From contig JACCXG010000345.1 in assembly GCA_013697225.1 (NCBI GenBank), positions 1 through 12,197 on the forward strand: 12,197 nucleotides of DNA, written 5' to 3'. The position numbers and the translations under genes are program-made. Positions 1-8,886 of the stretch are shown one piece after another (position 1 is the stretch's first letter; each line of letters begins with the position of its first letter). This DNA comes from Acidobacteriota bacterium. GTDB taxonomy: Bacteria > Acidobacteriota > Vicinamibacteria > Vicinamibacterales > 2-12-FULL-66-21. The notes under the pieces are model-generated. The model saw nothing but the letters and a program-made list of their open reading frames with translations. It searched no databases and was not told the DNA's origin.

Positions 1-2223
1 CTGGAACTCCCGCCGGAGGGTGGGATCGATCAGGTAGGTGGCGCCTGCCGGCGGATTTGCAATCTGGAGAGGCCGTGTGGCCCTCCCGCTGGCCTTCGCA
101 ACCGCCGCACCTGCGGCACCCTGCGGCGTGTACGCACGGTCGGCCCGCACCGCCGGCCCTTTTTCGAATTGACCGTTCTGCCTTGCCCAGTCTCTGTACT
201 CGGCAGGCCAGGCCACCTTCACGCGATCCTCCTCGAGGTGATGCCAGCTGCACGGCACATGCCCGGCTGCCCTCTCGATCCATTCGCGGCGCTGTGCAGG
301 GCACCAGCTGTTGGCCTCTTCCCCGGACAGGGCGCAGATGTCCCGCCTCTCGAGCGATTCATCAGGCAGCGCCCTCGCCTGGCCATCGCCTCCCATGCGC
401 CTGTGCGCCGCCAGCATGACCGCCTGAAAGATCGGCGCCGCGCCAGTGACGCCGCTCGAGTGCCGCAGTGGACGCCGGTCGAAGTTCCCCACCCACACGC
501 CGACGGTGGCTCGCGTCGTGTACCCGACCGTCCAGTTGTCGTGATACGCCTGCGAGGTCCCCGTCTTCACGGCAACCGGAAACGGGAACTCGAGGCTGCC
601 TCCCCTCCCGAAGATGTACGCACGCGCCTCGTCATCCGCGAGAATGTCCGTTATCCAGAAGGCGGTCCGCGATGACATCAGCCGGCGCCTCTCGACGCCC
701 CTGTTCCCCCCCGGTCGGTACGTCGCCCGCACCCACTCTCCCCCTCGGGCCAGAACGGCGTAGGCCGTCACCAGCTCGTCGAGACGGACCTCGGCGTTGC
801 CGAGCGTCACGCCAAGGCCGTAGTGCGCAGCGCTCTTCCCGAACGTCGAAAACCCGAGCCTGTGCAGGAAGCGAAGGAGGGCGGGCGCACCGAGACCCGC
901 AGCCAGTGACACCGCGGGGATGTTCTCGGATCCCGCGAGGGCGGCGCGGGCGCGCAGCGGTCCGCGGTAGCGCCCGTCGTAGTTCCGGGGTGAGTAGACC
1001 ACTCCGGGCTCCGCTGTCGGGAAGTGCATCGGCACGTCCGGCAGGACGGTGGCCGGGGTCACCCCTCCCTCAAAGGCGAGCGCGTAGGTGAACGGCTTCA
1101 GCGCCGAGCCCGGCTGGCGCAGAGCGATCGCCCCGTTGATTGCGCCCCCGCGCGCCGCGTCGAAATAGTCCCCGGACCCTTCCCACGCGCGCCACTCCCC
1201 CGTGGTGTTGTCGAGCACGACGACGGCGACGTTGGCGGCACCATGCCGCTCGAGAGCCGGCCGGTGGGTGCGGATGATTCCCGCCACGTCCTCCTGAAGC
1301 CCTGCGTCGAGCGTGGTCACGATTCGCGGCGGACGATCCGCGCCGGCCTCGGCAAGCACCATCTCGACGAAGTGCGGCGCGAGGAACGGACGCACACCGG
1401 CCCTGAACTCGAGACGCTCTTCGCGGGCCTCCGCTGCCGCCGCTGGCGTCAGGCTGCCGGCTCGCACCATTCGCGCGAGGATCACCCGCTGGCGGGACAC
1501 GGCGAGATCTCGTTTGCGATAAGGGTTGAAGGTGGTCGGGCGCTGCGGCAGGCCCGCAAGGAACGCGGCTTGCGCCGGCGTCAACATGCCCGACGTCGTG
1601 CCGAAGTAGGCCCGGCTCGCCCGCTCGAACCCGCTGATCTGGTTCCCGTACGAGGCAAGGTTCAGGTACAGGGCGAGGATCTCCCGCTTGGTCAGGCGGT
1701 GCTCGAGACGAAGCGCCACGACGGCTTCCCTGATCTTCGCGGTCCAGCCGCGCCGGCGATCCGGGGCGGACCGCAGGAGGGACAGCTTTGCGACCTGTTG
1801 CGAGATGGTGGATCCCCCCTCAGCAATCCGCCCTTCGACGGCATTCCGCCGCGCAGCACGGAGGGTCGCAAGAGGATCGACCCCTGGATGCGACCAGAAG
1901 CGATGATCCTCGGCGGCCACCGTCGCAGCGGCGGCGAGATCGGGGACGGTGTCGCCGCGCAGCGCAACGGCGCGCGTGCCGTCACCGGAAAGCGCCTCGT
2001 ACAGCGGCATGCCGTTGCGGTCCACCACAACGGTCGACTGCGGCGCGGCATCGAGCAGCCCTGCCGGGAGCGGACCGCATCGCAGCCAGACCAGAAACAC
2101 GCCAACGACCACCGGCAGCGACAGCACTGCCATCCCGATCCTGGTGCGCAGCCTCGAGCGGATCCATGCCGCGAGTACCCGGGTGCGGCTCGAAGACCCC
2201 TCATCCCTGTCAGACGTGCTCAT
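1..2223 (-). CDS. pbpC: Penicillin-binding protein 1C, bifunctional glycosyltransferase/transpeptidase (C-terminus cut by window edge)
   Basis: A class A PBP that polymerises lipid II into glycan strands and cross-links peptides on the periplasmic face of the inner membrane. The frame reads 741 codons without a stop to the window edge. A basic cytoplasmic N-terminus is followed by a membrane anchor at about residues 29-47. The GT51 glycosyltransferase domain shows EDHRFWSHPGVD (catalytic Glu105), EGGSTISQQVAK and KREILALYLNLASYGNQ. The transpeptidase domain shows the SxxK motif SALK (Ser373, Lys376), the SxN motif SEN (432-434) and KTGTS (553-557), so both active sites look intact. A cysteine-containing stretch (ICALSGEEANSWCP) follows, and from about residue 718 the PBP1C-specific C-terminal domain begins (NPPAGATYLIDPTLRREFQ). 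This last domain separates PBP1C from PBP1A and PBP1B. The ATG at 2223-2221 overlaps the stop codon of the upstream A2M gene (ATGA), so translational coupling is likely. The family is usually about 700-800 residues, so only a short tail is missing. Confidence 0.97.
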   Translation of the reverse strand, partial: MSTSDRDEGSSSRTRVLAAWIRSRLRTRIGMAVLSLPVVVGVFLVWLRCGPLPAGLLDAAPQSTVVVDRNGMPLYEALSGDGTRAVALRGDTVPDLAAAATVAAEDHRFWSHPGVDPLATLRAARRNAVEGRIAEGGSTISQQVAKLSLLRSAPDRRRGWTAKIREAVVALRLEHRLTKREILALYLNLASYGNQISGFERASRAYFGTTSGMLTPAQAAFLAGLPQRPTTFNPYRKRDLAVSRQRVILARMVRAGSLTPAAAAEAREERLEFRAGVRPFLAPHFVEMVLAEAGADRPPRIVTTLDAGLQEDVAGIIRTHRPALERHGAANVAVVVLDNTTGEWRAWEGSGDYFDAARGGAINGAIALRQPGSALKPFTYALAFEGGVTPATVLPDVPMHFPTAEPGVVYSPRNYDGRYRGPLRARAALAGSENIPAVSLAAGLGAPALLRFLHRLGFSTFGKSAAHYGLGVTLGNAEVRLDELVTAYAVLARGGEWVRATYRPGGNRGVERRRLMSSRTAFWITDILADDEARAYIFGRGGSLEFPFPVAVKTGTSQAYHDNWTVGYTTRATVGVWVGNFDRRPLRHSSGVTGAAPIFQAVMLAAHRRMGGDGQARALPDESLERRDICALSGEEANSWCPAQRREWIERAAGHVPCSWHHLEEDRVKVAWPAEYRDWARQNGQFEKGPAVRADRAYTPQGAAGAAVAKASGRATRPLQIANPPAGATYLIDPTLRREFQ
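2220..2223 (-). other. ATGA start/stop overlap joining the A2M gene and pbpC
   Basis: On the minus strand the A2M gene ends GTG GAA CGA TGA, and the pbpC ATG uses the last four bases of this junction. The one-base frame shift and four-base overlap are typical of genes translated by re-initiation from one mRNA. This implies co-transcription and coupled amounts of the protease trap and the wall synthase. Confidence 0.9.
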
Positions 2224-5200
2224 CGTTCCACGGTCACTGTTGCCGTCGCTGTACGGCCGAACACCTCAGGCTCGTACATCTCTTCAGCGCGTGCAGGAGC
2301 CGTCCGGTAAGTGCCGGCGGTTGTGGCACGCGCAACATACGTGAACTCGTGCTCCCCTTCTGCGAGCCGGGTCGCAAACAGCTGTACCCGGTCGTCGTGC
2401 CGCTCGACATGGTCGAAGCCGCCGCGCCCCCACCACGCTTCCCAGCTCCCCTCCCCGTCATCGCTCCGCCTCTCGATGTTCCCAAGCGCCTGGGCGGTGG
2501 TGGCAAACCAGGACTCGAGCGGCTCGAACCCGGCGGGAAGCGGATCGGTGAGGGCGACGAAGCGCCGCTCCTTTGTCAGCTGAAGCGTCAGTGTCACCCG
2601 AACGAGGTCTCCGGCTTTGTACGTCGTTGCCGCCGGACGGGTGCCCTTCTCGACGAACGGGGCGTAGGATCGCTCCACCCGGATGCCCGCATCGAGCCCG
2701 TCCTGGTGGAGCTCGTCGGCTGCGTAGCGCAGGCGCGTCGTGTAGAACAAGGTTCCTGCCCCTGCACGTGCGATCGTCAGCAGGCGCTCGGATCCCGGAG
2801 GAGCCGCTCCGAGGACCTCCGGCATGCCCAGCTGACCGATGCTCGACGCCGTACTCCGCCCTCTGAACTCCTCGCGTGCCAGTTCACGGTCGCCAAAGGA
2901 CACCACCGCACTGAAATCCGGAACGGTCGTCTCGTACCGCCGGTAGTAGGCCACCAGGGATTCCATCGCGTACGCGTTCTCCTGCGTGTTGCCCCAACGC
3001 CCGTTGCGACGGACCTCCATCATCCAGCGCACAATCGGCCGAATCTGCTCGAGCGGTGCGGAGGCACGAACAAGGGAGTTCAGGACTATGGCCGTGGATC
3101 TCACGTTGGAGTTCCAGAACCAGAGCAGGTAGGGATCACTCAGCTCCTCGACGTGCGCGCTGCCCCCCTCCGGCAGTACGGCGTTCATCATCCGCCTCCG
3201 GACATCCTCGACACGTCCGCCGCCAGTCTCTCCCTTCGCCAGCAGCGCGTCGTGCAGATACGCCAGGGCGAAGACCGGCATGCGATCGCGGTGCCCGTAC
3301 AGTCTCGTCTGGTTCGAGTCCTGGTTGCGTCCACCCTCCGTCATCACCTTGACGGCGAACGCCTGCCACGCGGTGTAGGCGGGCCACCAGCTCTCGTTGA
3401 CCGGAGGAGGCGCACCGAGCTGCCGCTCGAGATAGTCGTACGCACGCGCCTGCATCCGCCTGTCGACCTCGTACTTCAGGTCGGCGGCGGTCTTGAACAC
3501 ATGAAGCAGGTAACTCGTGAGGTATGCGGATCGCGATTCGCACCGGCCCGGCCAGTACGCAAAGCCGCCGTCCTCGCACTGGAAGAGCTCAAGCTCCTTC
3601 AATGCCTGCTGGACGGCAGGGCGCATCTTCGCGGTGTCGAGGCCGGGAAGCGTGAACGCGTCGCCAAGATCCGCGGCCAGCAGCAGGGCCAGCGCACGTG
3701 ATCCTTTCTGCTCGGCACAACCGTAGGGATACTCCGCGAGATAGCGCGCTCCCTCACCAAGCCCCACCAGCGCCGTCGACGACATCGCCACGTGCAGCCC
3801 GCCAAAACCAGGAACTGCCCCCGACGGGATCGCCACACGCTGCACGGCAGACTGCGTGTCTCCCGCAAGCTCGCCGTACGCCGCAACGGTTTCAGGCGAG
3901 GCCAGCACGGAAACCGGGATGACATCCTCGAAGGCATCCGTCTCGTCCCCGACACGGACGGTCATCTGCACGCGGGCGCGGCCGATCGTCCGGGCAGCGG
4001 CACCGAAGCGCGCTTCAACGGCGCCCCCTGCGGGAATCGTCAGGGTCTGCTGGGCCTGGCCATGGAATTCAAGGACCTCAGGGTCCAGGCTGCGGATGGT
4101 CACCACCGCTTCGCCTGCCGCCGGCAGCTGACTCGCGACGACGGCGCCGAAGTGGGCACGGTCGCCGAGCGCCAGAAAGCGCGGGAACGCCGGCTTCATG
4201 GTGAGCGGCTTGTTGACGCGGACCTCGGCATCACCGCTGCCGAAACGGGAGCTCCGATCTCCCGCCACGGCCATGATTCTGTAGGTCGTGAGCGATTCGG
4301 GCAGCTTCACGTCGATCGTGGCGCGGCCGGTGCTGTCGGTCGCCACCGAGCCGACCCAGAACGCAAGGGGGCGGAAGTCCCGGCGGACTCCGTCCGGCCC
4401 GCCCGCCAGGCCCCCGCCCCCGCCATCGCTCTCCCCTTTGGGCGTCAGCACGCGGCGGCTCACGATGCGCTGCCGGCTGTCGCTGTTCATGACCTGCAGC
4501 GCCTTCTGCACATACACCGATGCGAGGACATCGGGCGTGCGATACGCCGTCAACGACAGCACCCCGTAGTCCACGGCCCAGAGGGTCACTTCGCTCGGCG
4601 AGGGACGTCCCTGATGGTCCGCCACTTCCACCTGCACACGAGCATCCGTCGCCGGACGGTATTCCTGCCTGTCTGCCGAGACCGCGACGGTCAGGCGTTT
4701 CGAGCGGTCCTCCACCTGGAGCTCTACGTAGCCGAGCCTGAACGCGGGCTTCCCCGGGTCGCTCGTGTCCTCCTCACCCGATCCTTCAATGGGAGTTGCG
4801 GCGCTCCGCCCCTTGATGAGCAGCACGGAGACAAAGAGGTTGGGGATGTCTCCCTCCGCAATCGGAATCGGGACGGATTGCTGGGTCGAGGTCAGGCGGA
4901 ACTGTCGATGCGAGCGGATCCCTTCGCGCTCGGTCGTCAGCAGCGCGGTTGCCTCTTCCCAGGGGGACTGGATCATCACCTGCGCAGTCTCGCCCGGACG
5001 GTAGCGTGTCTTGTCCGCCACAAGCTCGATGCGGTTATGGTCGAAGCGCTGCCAGGCGGTGTACCCGCTGCCCAGAACATAGAAAGAGGTCCGCGTGACG
5101 GCGTGGCGCCCTTCGCCGTCCCGAGCCGTGGCCTCGAGCTCGAAGTATCCGCCGGACGCGAGCGGAGCGTCGAACGGAACCGGTGTCGTGCCGGTTGTCA

Positions 5201-8135
5201 GCGTCCACGTGCCTGCCGGCACCTCCCGTCGCTCGGTGTCCCAGGTATAGAAGCCGTTCCCCTCCGCCCGGCGTACGCTCGTCCACTGAACCTGCGTGAG
5301 CCGGACCTCGACAGGAACACCGTCCACGATCTCTCCCGCCGGGGAAACCCCCACGAGCGCCGTCTGCAGGCCCGCCTTCTGATCCACCAGATACGGGAGC
5401 CGCCGCAGGCCGATGTACCAGGGCGCGGGATGTACTGTGATGCTCGTGCGGTTCGCGAGGTGCTGCCGTGAGACATCCTCGACATCCGCTTCGAGCGTGT
5501 AGACGTACGGCACCCCCGCGTCGAGCTTCGTCGGCAGTTCGACGTTCAGGGTCCCGGCGGCAGATGTCGTGACCTCCCGGCTGACCACCGGCGCCGCCGC
5601 CAGCGGGTCGTACCGGTACCCGACGAAGTGCCAGCGGTCGGCATCCGGCAACGCTTCGAGGACCTTCGCGGGGGCAGTCCCCCCCGGTGTACCTGTCCAC
5701 GTCCACTTCGCCGGGCGTGCGGGCATAGGAGCGCCAAAGAGGTACCTGGCGACAACGTTCCCCTTCACTGGCGAGCCTGCCATCTCACCGCCACTCAAGG
5801 TCAGGTCCACGCGAAAGTCGGGGCGCCTGTACGCGGCGACCAGGAACGACCCGTAGACGGACTTCTCTCCGTCCACCCAATCGTCCAGACCCGGGCCCGG
5901 CCCTTCGTCGGGGCGGAGGCTCTCCGGCGCGCGAGGCTGTGGCCGGTCGCGCTCGAGGATCACCCGCACGGAATGGCGCCCCAGCGCTCCCTCGCCGGGA
6001 AGCGTGACCTTCCACTCTGCGCTGCTCCAGGCGTTGACCTCGATCGTCCGCTCGTCCACGAGCCGGTCCTGGCCGTCCCGGATGGAGACGAGGACGCGCG
6101 TACCCGCCGGCAGGAGCGCCACGCCCCCCGGCGTGTTGTGGCGCAGGATCGCCTTGAACGTGACCTCCTCGCCCAGCCGGTACACGCCGCGATCGCTGAA
6201 GACGGTGCCGCGGAGCATCGGCTGCGCCTCGGCCAGGTCGAAGTGGTGTCCGAAATTCCACGGCAGAATGCCTTCGTTCCAGTCGCTGCCCACATAAGCG
6301 ACGTCGTCGTCCTTCTCCGCCGTGACGATGAAGGAGAGCTTCCACCACCGTTCGGCATCGCGCAGCGGCGTCTTGGGGGCGAGGGCAACGCCGTCAGCGC
6401 CGGTGGTCCCCGCCCAGAACACCACGTTGTCGGGAGGGATGATGGAGACGCGCGCGCCCGGCACCGGATCCCCGGTATCCAGCCGCGTGACGAACACCAG
6501 GGTGTTCTGCGGACTGTCCTTCACCGTGATGCCCAGGTTGGTGACCTGCACGATGGAGGCGCGGACTCTCGGCCCACCGCCAGGCGCAAGGTAAGGCCTG
6601 GAGCGCGGTATGGGATCACCCTCCCGCACCGCCGCCCAGACCAGACCGGGGCCGCTGCCGATCGCGGGGGAGACGTCCAGGCCATGCGACTGGATACGGT
6701 CGGGGGTTGCCGAGAGCCGTCGCGGGGTGCCCTCTGCCGGTGGCGCTACGCTGAACGGCGCCCCTTCTTCCCCCTGTAACTGCCCAATCACCGGCATCAG
6801 CCCCCGCGGCTGGATCCGGTAGATCCACTGGGTGAGGTTCTGAAAGTTCCGGGCATAGAACGGGAGCATGGTTCCGCCGCCGGCTTCCCAGACGCCGTGC
6901 CCGTCACCGAAGCTCGTGAACGCACGCTCATGCCAGTTCGCCACGTTCGCCGCCCACGTATACCCGAGCGTCTGCCCGTCTCCCGAACGGAGGCTTCGAT
7001 CGAGGGTGACGAGATAGGTTCGCGCCGGCGGCTGCCGTTCGTAGCCGCCGTCCTCGAGCCGCAGATGGCGGCTCTCATCCGGGTCTTCAGCCTTCTCCGC
7101 CGCGGGAGGGGTCGTCCTCGGCACCGGCACCGGTGTGTCAGCGGTCACATCGACAGCCCGCAGGGCTGCAGCGAACGATGGCACGGTCACTGGACGCCGG
7201 AACTCTATCGGGTTGCCATCTTCCGGCACGCACTCGCTCGTGCAATCGAAGCCGTCCACGAAGAAGGCGTGCTCCGCCTCGATCGTGTAACTCGCCGCCG
7301 CTGACGGCTTCTCGGGGCCTGCCGGGGAGGGCACGGTCGGGGCCACGGACAGCCGTACCCATGCCTCGGGAGGCACTTCCGTGACGGTCTCGAGCGCAAC
7401 CAGGTCGGCCGCTGGCGGGAATCGCTTCCGATCCCAGTCGGTCGTCACGCGCAGGTTAACCGGAGCCGTGGATCGGGCAACGGCATCGGTCGCCTGCACC
7501 TTTGCGGTGAAGTCGCTCACCGCTCCAGGGTCGATCCGCTCGAGCCTCGCGCGGGCGTCGGCCGGCAGCACCGGAACACGCCAGTCGTGACGCTCGAACC
7601 GCGCCGATACGTGGGGGGCGACATCGGCCGGACGCACCCCCTGATTGAAACGCAGCAGCACCACCATCTGCGCGCCGGCACGGCCCCCGCGGCGATACCA
7701 GTCAGTCGACAGCAGCTTCACCGTCGGCGTGGTGAAGCTGAAACTGTGGGCGCTGGCCAGGCGCTTGCCGCTGACCGCGACCGCGGTCGCGTCGATCTCG
7801 ACGTTGTATCGAGTGGCGTGTGGAAGCGGCCGCTTGGGATCGGGCGTGAAGACGAGGATGGTGGCGCCGGACCACCGGAAGGCGCCGGGGATGGCTGGCG
7901 TAATGCGGACGAACGGAGGGGTCACCCGCGAGGGGATCCGCCCCAGGGGCACCATTGGCTCCGAGAAGACGATCCGGATCTCGTTCACCTCCGTTAGCGC
8001 GGCCACCTCCCCTTCCGGCCCCGCGCTGAGGACCCGGAGCGGCTGGGCTGGGGTGGTCTGCGCGGCCAGAAAGCTGGATGCGGCCAGGCAGAGGGTGAGC
8101 AGAACAAAGGGCCGCAAGAGGAACGGTCGCATCAT
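2220..8135 (-). CDS. Large secreted bacterial alpha-2-macroglobulin with thioester motif (YfhM-like)
   Basis: Predicted 1971-residue periplasmic protease trap. In this family a protease cuts a bait segment, the protein changes shape, and an internal Cys-Gln thioester captures the protease. The chosen start, ATG at 8135, gives a basic, hydrophobic signal peptide with likely cleavage after Ala25 (LAA|Q). Cys16 is preceded by LTL, so no lipobox is seen, unlike E. coli YfhM, a lipoprotein. An N-terminal Ig-like domain spans about residues 32-135. C298 and C302 may form a disulfide. A macroglobulin domain lies near 538-590, and an MG2-like domain near 637-730 carries SDRGVYRLGEEVTFKA (Tyr652). A glycine-rich, bait-like linker lies at about 1225-1253 (five glycines at 1238-1242). 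The A2M signature domain then starts at about 1254 (FRPLAFWVGS). The thioester motif is GCAEQ, with Cys1473 and Gln1476, at the head of an alpha/alpha-toroid domain reaching about 1775. A C-terminal MG10-like domain follows. E. coli YfhM is about 1650 residues, so this copy is roughly 300 longer. The ribosome binding site is weak. The stop overlaps pbpC, and the pairing supports the assignment. Confidence 0.96.
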   Translation of the reverse strand: MMRPFLLRPFVLLTLCLAASSFLAAQTTPAQPLRVLSAGPEGEVAALTEVNEIRIVFSEPMVPLGRIPSRVTPPFVRITPAIPGAFRWSGATILVFTPDPKRPLPHATRYNVEIDATAVAVSGKRLASAHSFSFTTPTVKLLSTDWYRRGGRAGAQMVVLLRFNQGVRPADVAPHVSARFERHDWRVPVLPADARARLERIDPGAVSDFTAKVQATDAVARSTAPVNLRVTTDWDRKRFPPAADLVALETVTEVPPEAWVRLSVAPTVPSPAGPEKPSAAASYTIEAEHAFFVDGFDCTSECVPEDGNPIEFRRPVTVPSFAAALRAVDVTADTPVPVPRTTPPAAEKAEDPDESRHLRLEDGGYERQPPARTYLVTLDRSLRSGDGQTLGYTWAANVANWHERAFTSFGDGHGVWEAGGGTMLPFYARNFQNLTQWIYRIQPRGLMPVIGQLQGEEGAPFSVAPPAEGTPRRLSATPDRIQSHGLDVSPAIGSGPGLVWAAVREGDPIPRSRPYLAPGGGPRVRASIVQVTNLGITVKDSPQNTLVFVTRLDTGDPVPGARVSIIPPDNVVFWAGTTGADGVALAPKTPLRDAERWWKLSFIVTAEKDDDVAYVGSDWNEGILPWNFGHHFDLAEAQPMLRGTVFSDRGVYRLGEEVTFKAILRHNTPGGVALLPAGTRVLVSIRDGQDRLVDERTIEVNAWSSAEWKVTLPGEGALGRHSVRVILERDRPQPRAPESLRPDEGPGPGLDDWVDGEKSVYGSFLVAAYRRPDFRVDLTLSGGEMAGSPVKGNVVARYLFGAPMPARPAKWTWTGTPGGTAPAKVLEALPDADRWHFVGYRYDPLAAAPVVSREVTTSAAGTLNVELPTKLDAGVPYVYTLEADVEDVSRQHLANRTSITVHPAPWYIGLRRLPYLVDQKAGLQTALVGVSPAGEIVDGVPVEVRLTQVQWTSVRRAEGNGFYTWDTERREVPAGTWTLTTGTTPVPFDAPLASGGYFELEATARDGEGRHAVTRTSFYVLGSGYTAWQRFDHNRIELVADKTRYRPGETAQVMIQSPWEEATALLTTEREGIRSHRQFRLTSTQQSVPIPIAEGDIPNLFVSVLLIKGRSAATPIEGSGEEDTSDPGKPAFRLGYVELQVEDRSKRLTVAVSADRQEYRPATDARVQVEVADHQGRPSPSEVTLWAVDYGVLSLTAYRTPDVLASVYVQKALQVMNSDSRQRIVSRRVLTPKGESDGGGGGLAGGPDGVRRDFRPLAFWVGSVATDSTGRATIDVKLPESLTTYRIMAVAGDRSSRFGSGDAEVRVNKPLTMKPAFPRFLALGDRAHFGAVVASQLPAAGEAVVTIRSLDPEVLEFHGQAQQTLTIPAGGAVEARFGAAARTIGRARVQMTVRVGDETDAFEDVIPVSVLASPETVAAYGELAGDTQSAVQRVAIPSGAVPGFGGLHVAMSSTALVGLGEGARYLAEYPYGCAEQKGSRALALLLAADLGDAFTLPGLDTAKMRPAVQQALKELELFQCEDGGFAYWPGRCESRSAYLTSYLLHVFKTAADLKYEVDRRMQARAYDYLERQLGAPPPVNESWWPAYTAWQAFAVKVMTEGGRNQDSNQTRLYGHRDRMPVFALAYLHDALLAKGETGGGRVEDVRRRMMNAVLPEGGSAHVEELSDPYLLWFWNSNVRSTAIVLNSLVRASAPLEQIRPIVRWMMEVRRNGRWGNTQENAYAMESLVAYYRRYETTVPDFSAVVSFGDRELAREEFRGRSTASSIGQLGMPEVLGAAPPGSERLLTIARAGAGTLFYTTRLRYAADELHQDGLDAGIRVERSYAPFVEKGTRPAATTYKAGDLVRVTLTLQLTKERRFVALTDPLPAGFEPLESWFATTAQALGNIERRSDDGEGSWEAWWGRGGFDHVERHDDRVQLFATRLAEGEHEFTYVARATTAGTYRTAPARAEEMYEPEVFGRTATATVTVER

Positions 8136-8256
8136 GAGCGCGCCTGACGTGTGAGAAAGAGATACACCGGGAGCCGGAGCACGAGGGGCGGAACTGCTGC
8201 CGCCTGCCGGATTAGACACCGAAGCGCGGAAGAAAGGGCGGGGAGGTTCCGGGCGA
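8136..8256 (-). other. 121-bp gap between the RodZ-like gene and the A2M gene
   Basis: No gene is seen here. The A2M frame stays open upstream to 8597 across this gap and into the RodZ-like gene. The residues before Met(8135) are low-complexity, rich in Pro, Ala, Ser and Arg, while a clean signal peptide starts at 8135, so the gap is taken as untranslated. No convincing terminator hairpin with a T-run and no clear -35/-10 pair was found, so the two genes may share a transcript. Shine-Dalgarno complementarity before the A2M start is poor (only an AGG about 10 nt upstream). Confidence 0.55.
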
Positions 8257-8886
8257 TCAGGCGGGGGCGCGGTGATCCTGGACGGTGAACAGGGCCGGGA
8301 CACGCTGGCGCAGCGCCTCGACCGCGCGGATCCCGGGTGTCTGTCCAAAGACGACGGTCGAGGCGCCGTAATAGGCAAGCCCGACGACACCGGCTGTGGC
8401 CCAGAAAGCGGTCCCGAGCACGAGCGCGGCCGCGGAGCCCACCAGCAGTGCGCTTCCCGTGTCGATGCCGGCCGCCACACCGCGGGGGGCCAGGCGGATA
8501 CGCCGGGCACGCGCCTCCTCCGCCAGCTGCCGGCCGGACGCACGCCGATCACCCGTGGCGGGCACCATCGACGTGTCAAGAGACACCGTATGGCCAATCA
8601 GCTCGCCGTGTGCCTTGAGTATGCGCTCCACGCGGCGGTCCGCAAGGGGAAACAGGCGGCAGAACTCCCCGACCACTTCGTCGGCATCAAGTCCCACGGC
8701 CCGGGCGTAGTCACGGACGAAGGCCCGCGCAAAGATGCCGCTCGGCCACCGGGAGAGGTCGTTCCCCTCCAGCCCCGCCCAGAGCTCCGGGCTGACGCGC
8801 GTCACCGACGCGATGGTTTCGAGCGAGATGCCGCGCCACTCACGCTCGAGCCGCAGCCGCAGACCGAAGGTATCCCGTTCCGACAT
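8257..8886 (-). CDS. RodZ-like helix-turn-helix protein with C-terminal membrane segment
   Basis: A 209-residue protein. Residues about 6-80 match the RodZ-type helix-turn-helix domain: LRLEREWRGISLETIA, then YLxxLE-like WAGLEGNDLSRWP, then GIFARAFVRDYARAVGLD. A charged linker rich in Arg and Glu (about 85-135) leads to a long hydrophobic stretch at about 144-180, enough for one long or two short membrane helices. Only about 30 residues follow, so the periplasmic DUF4115 domain of classical RodZ is absent. In RodZ the helix-turn-helix domain binds MreB rather than DNA. Whether this shorter protein binds MreB or DNA cannot be told from sequence. The start is supported by GAGGAAGG nine bases upstream of the ATG. 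It is the first gene of the strand cluster that continues with A2M and PBP1C, which suggests an envelope role or regulation of those genes. It could also be an unrelated regulator. Confidence 0.82.
   Translation of the reverse strand: MSERDTFGLRLRLEREWRGISLETIASVTRVSPELWAGLEGNDLSRWPSGIFARAFVRDYARAVGLDADEVVGEFCRLFPLADRRVERILKAHGELIGHTVSLDTSMVPATGDRRASGRQLAEEARARRIRLAPRGVAAGIDTGSALLVGSAAALVLGTAFWATAGVVGLAYYGASTVVFGQTPGIRAVEALRQRVPALFTVQDHRAPA

Noticed and set aside
1024..2310. 428-residue plus-strand open frame opposite pbpC
   Set aside because: Arg- and Gly-rich with no family resemblance; the opposite strand encodes PBP1C with all catalytic motifs. High GC makes stop codons rare in shadow frames.
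1788..3701. 637-residue plus-strand open frame across pbpC and A2M
   Set aside because: It crosses the junction of two real minus-strand genes and has shadow-like composition, no signal peptide and no recognisable domain.
3792..5471. 559-residue plus-strand open frame opposite A2M
   Set aside because: It lies wholly against the toroid and macroglobulin domains of A2M, with composition typical of an antisense reading of GC-rich DNA.
8136..8597. 154-residue N-terminal extension of the A2M frame
   Set aside because: The extension overlaps the RodZ-like gene and is low-complexity Pro/Arg/Ser; a proper signal peptide starts at the ATG at 8135.
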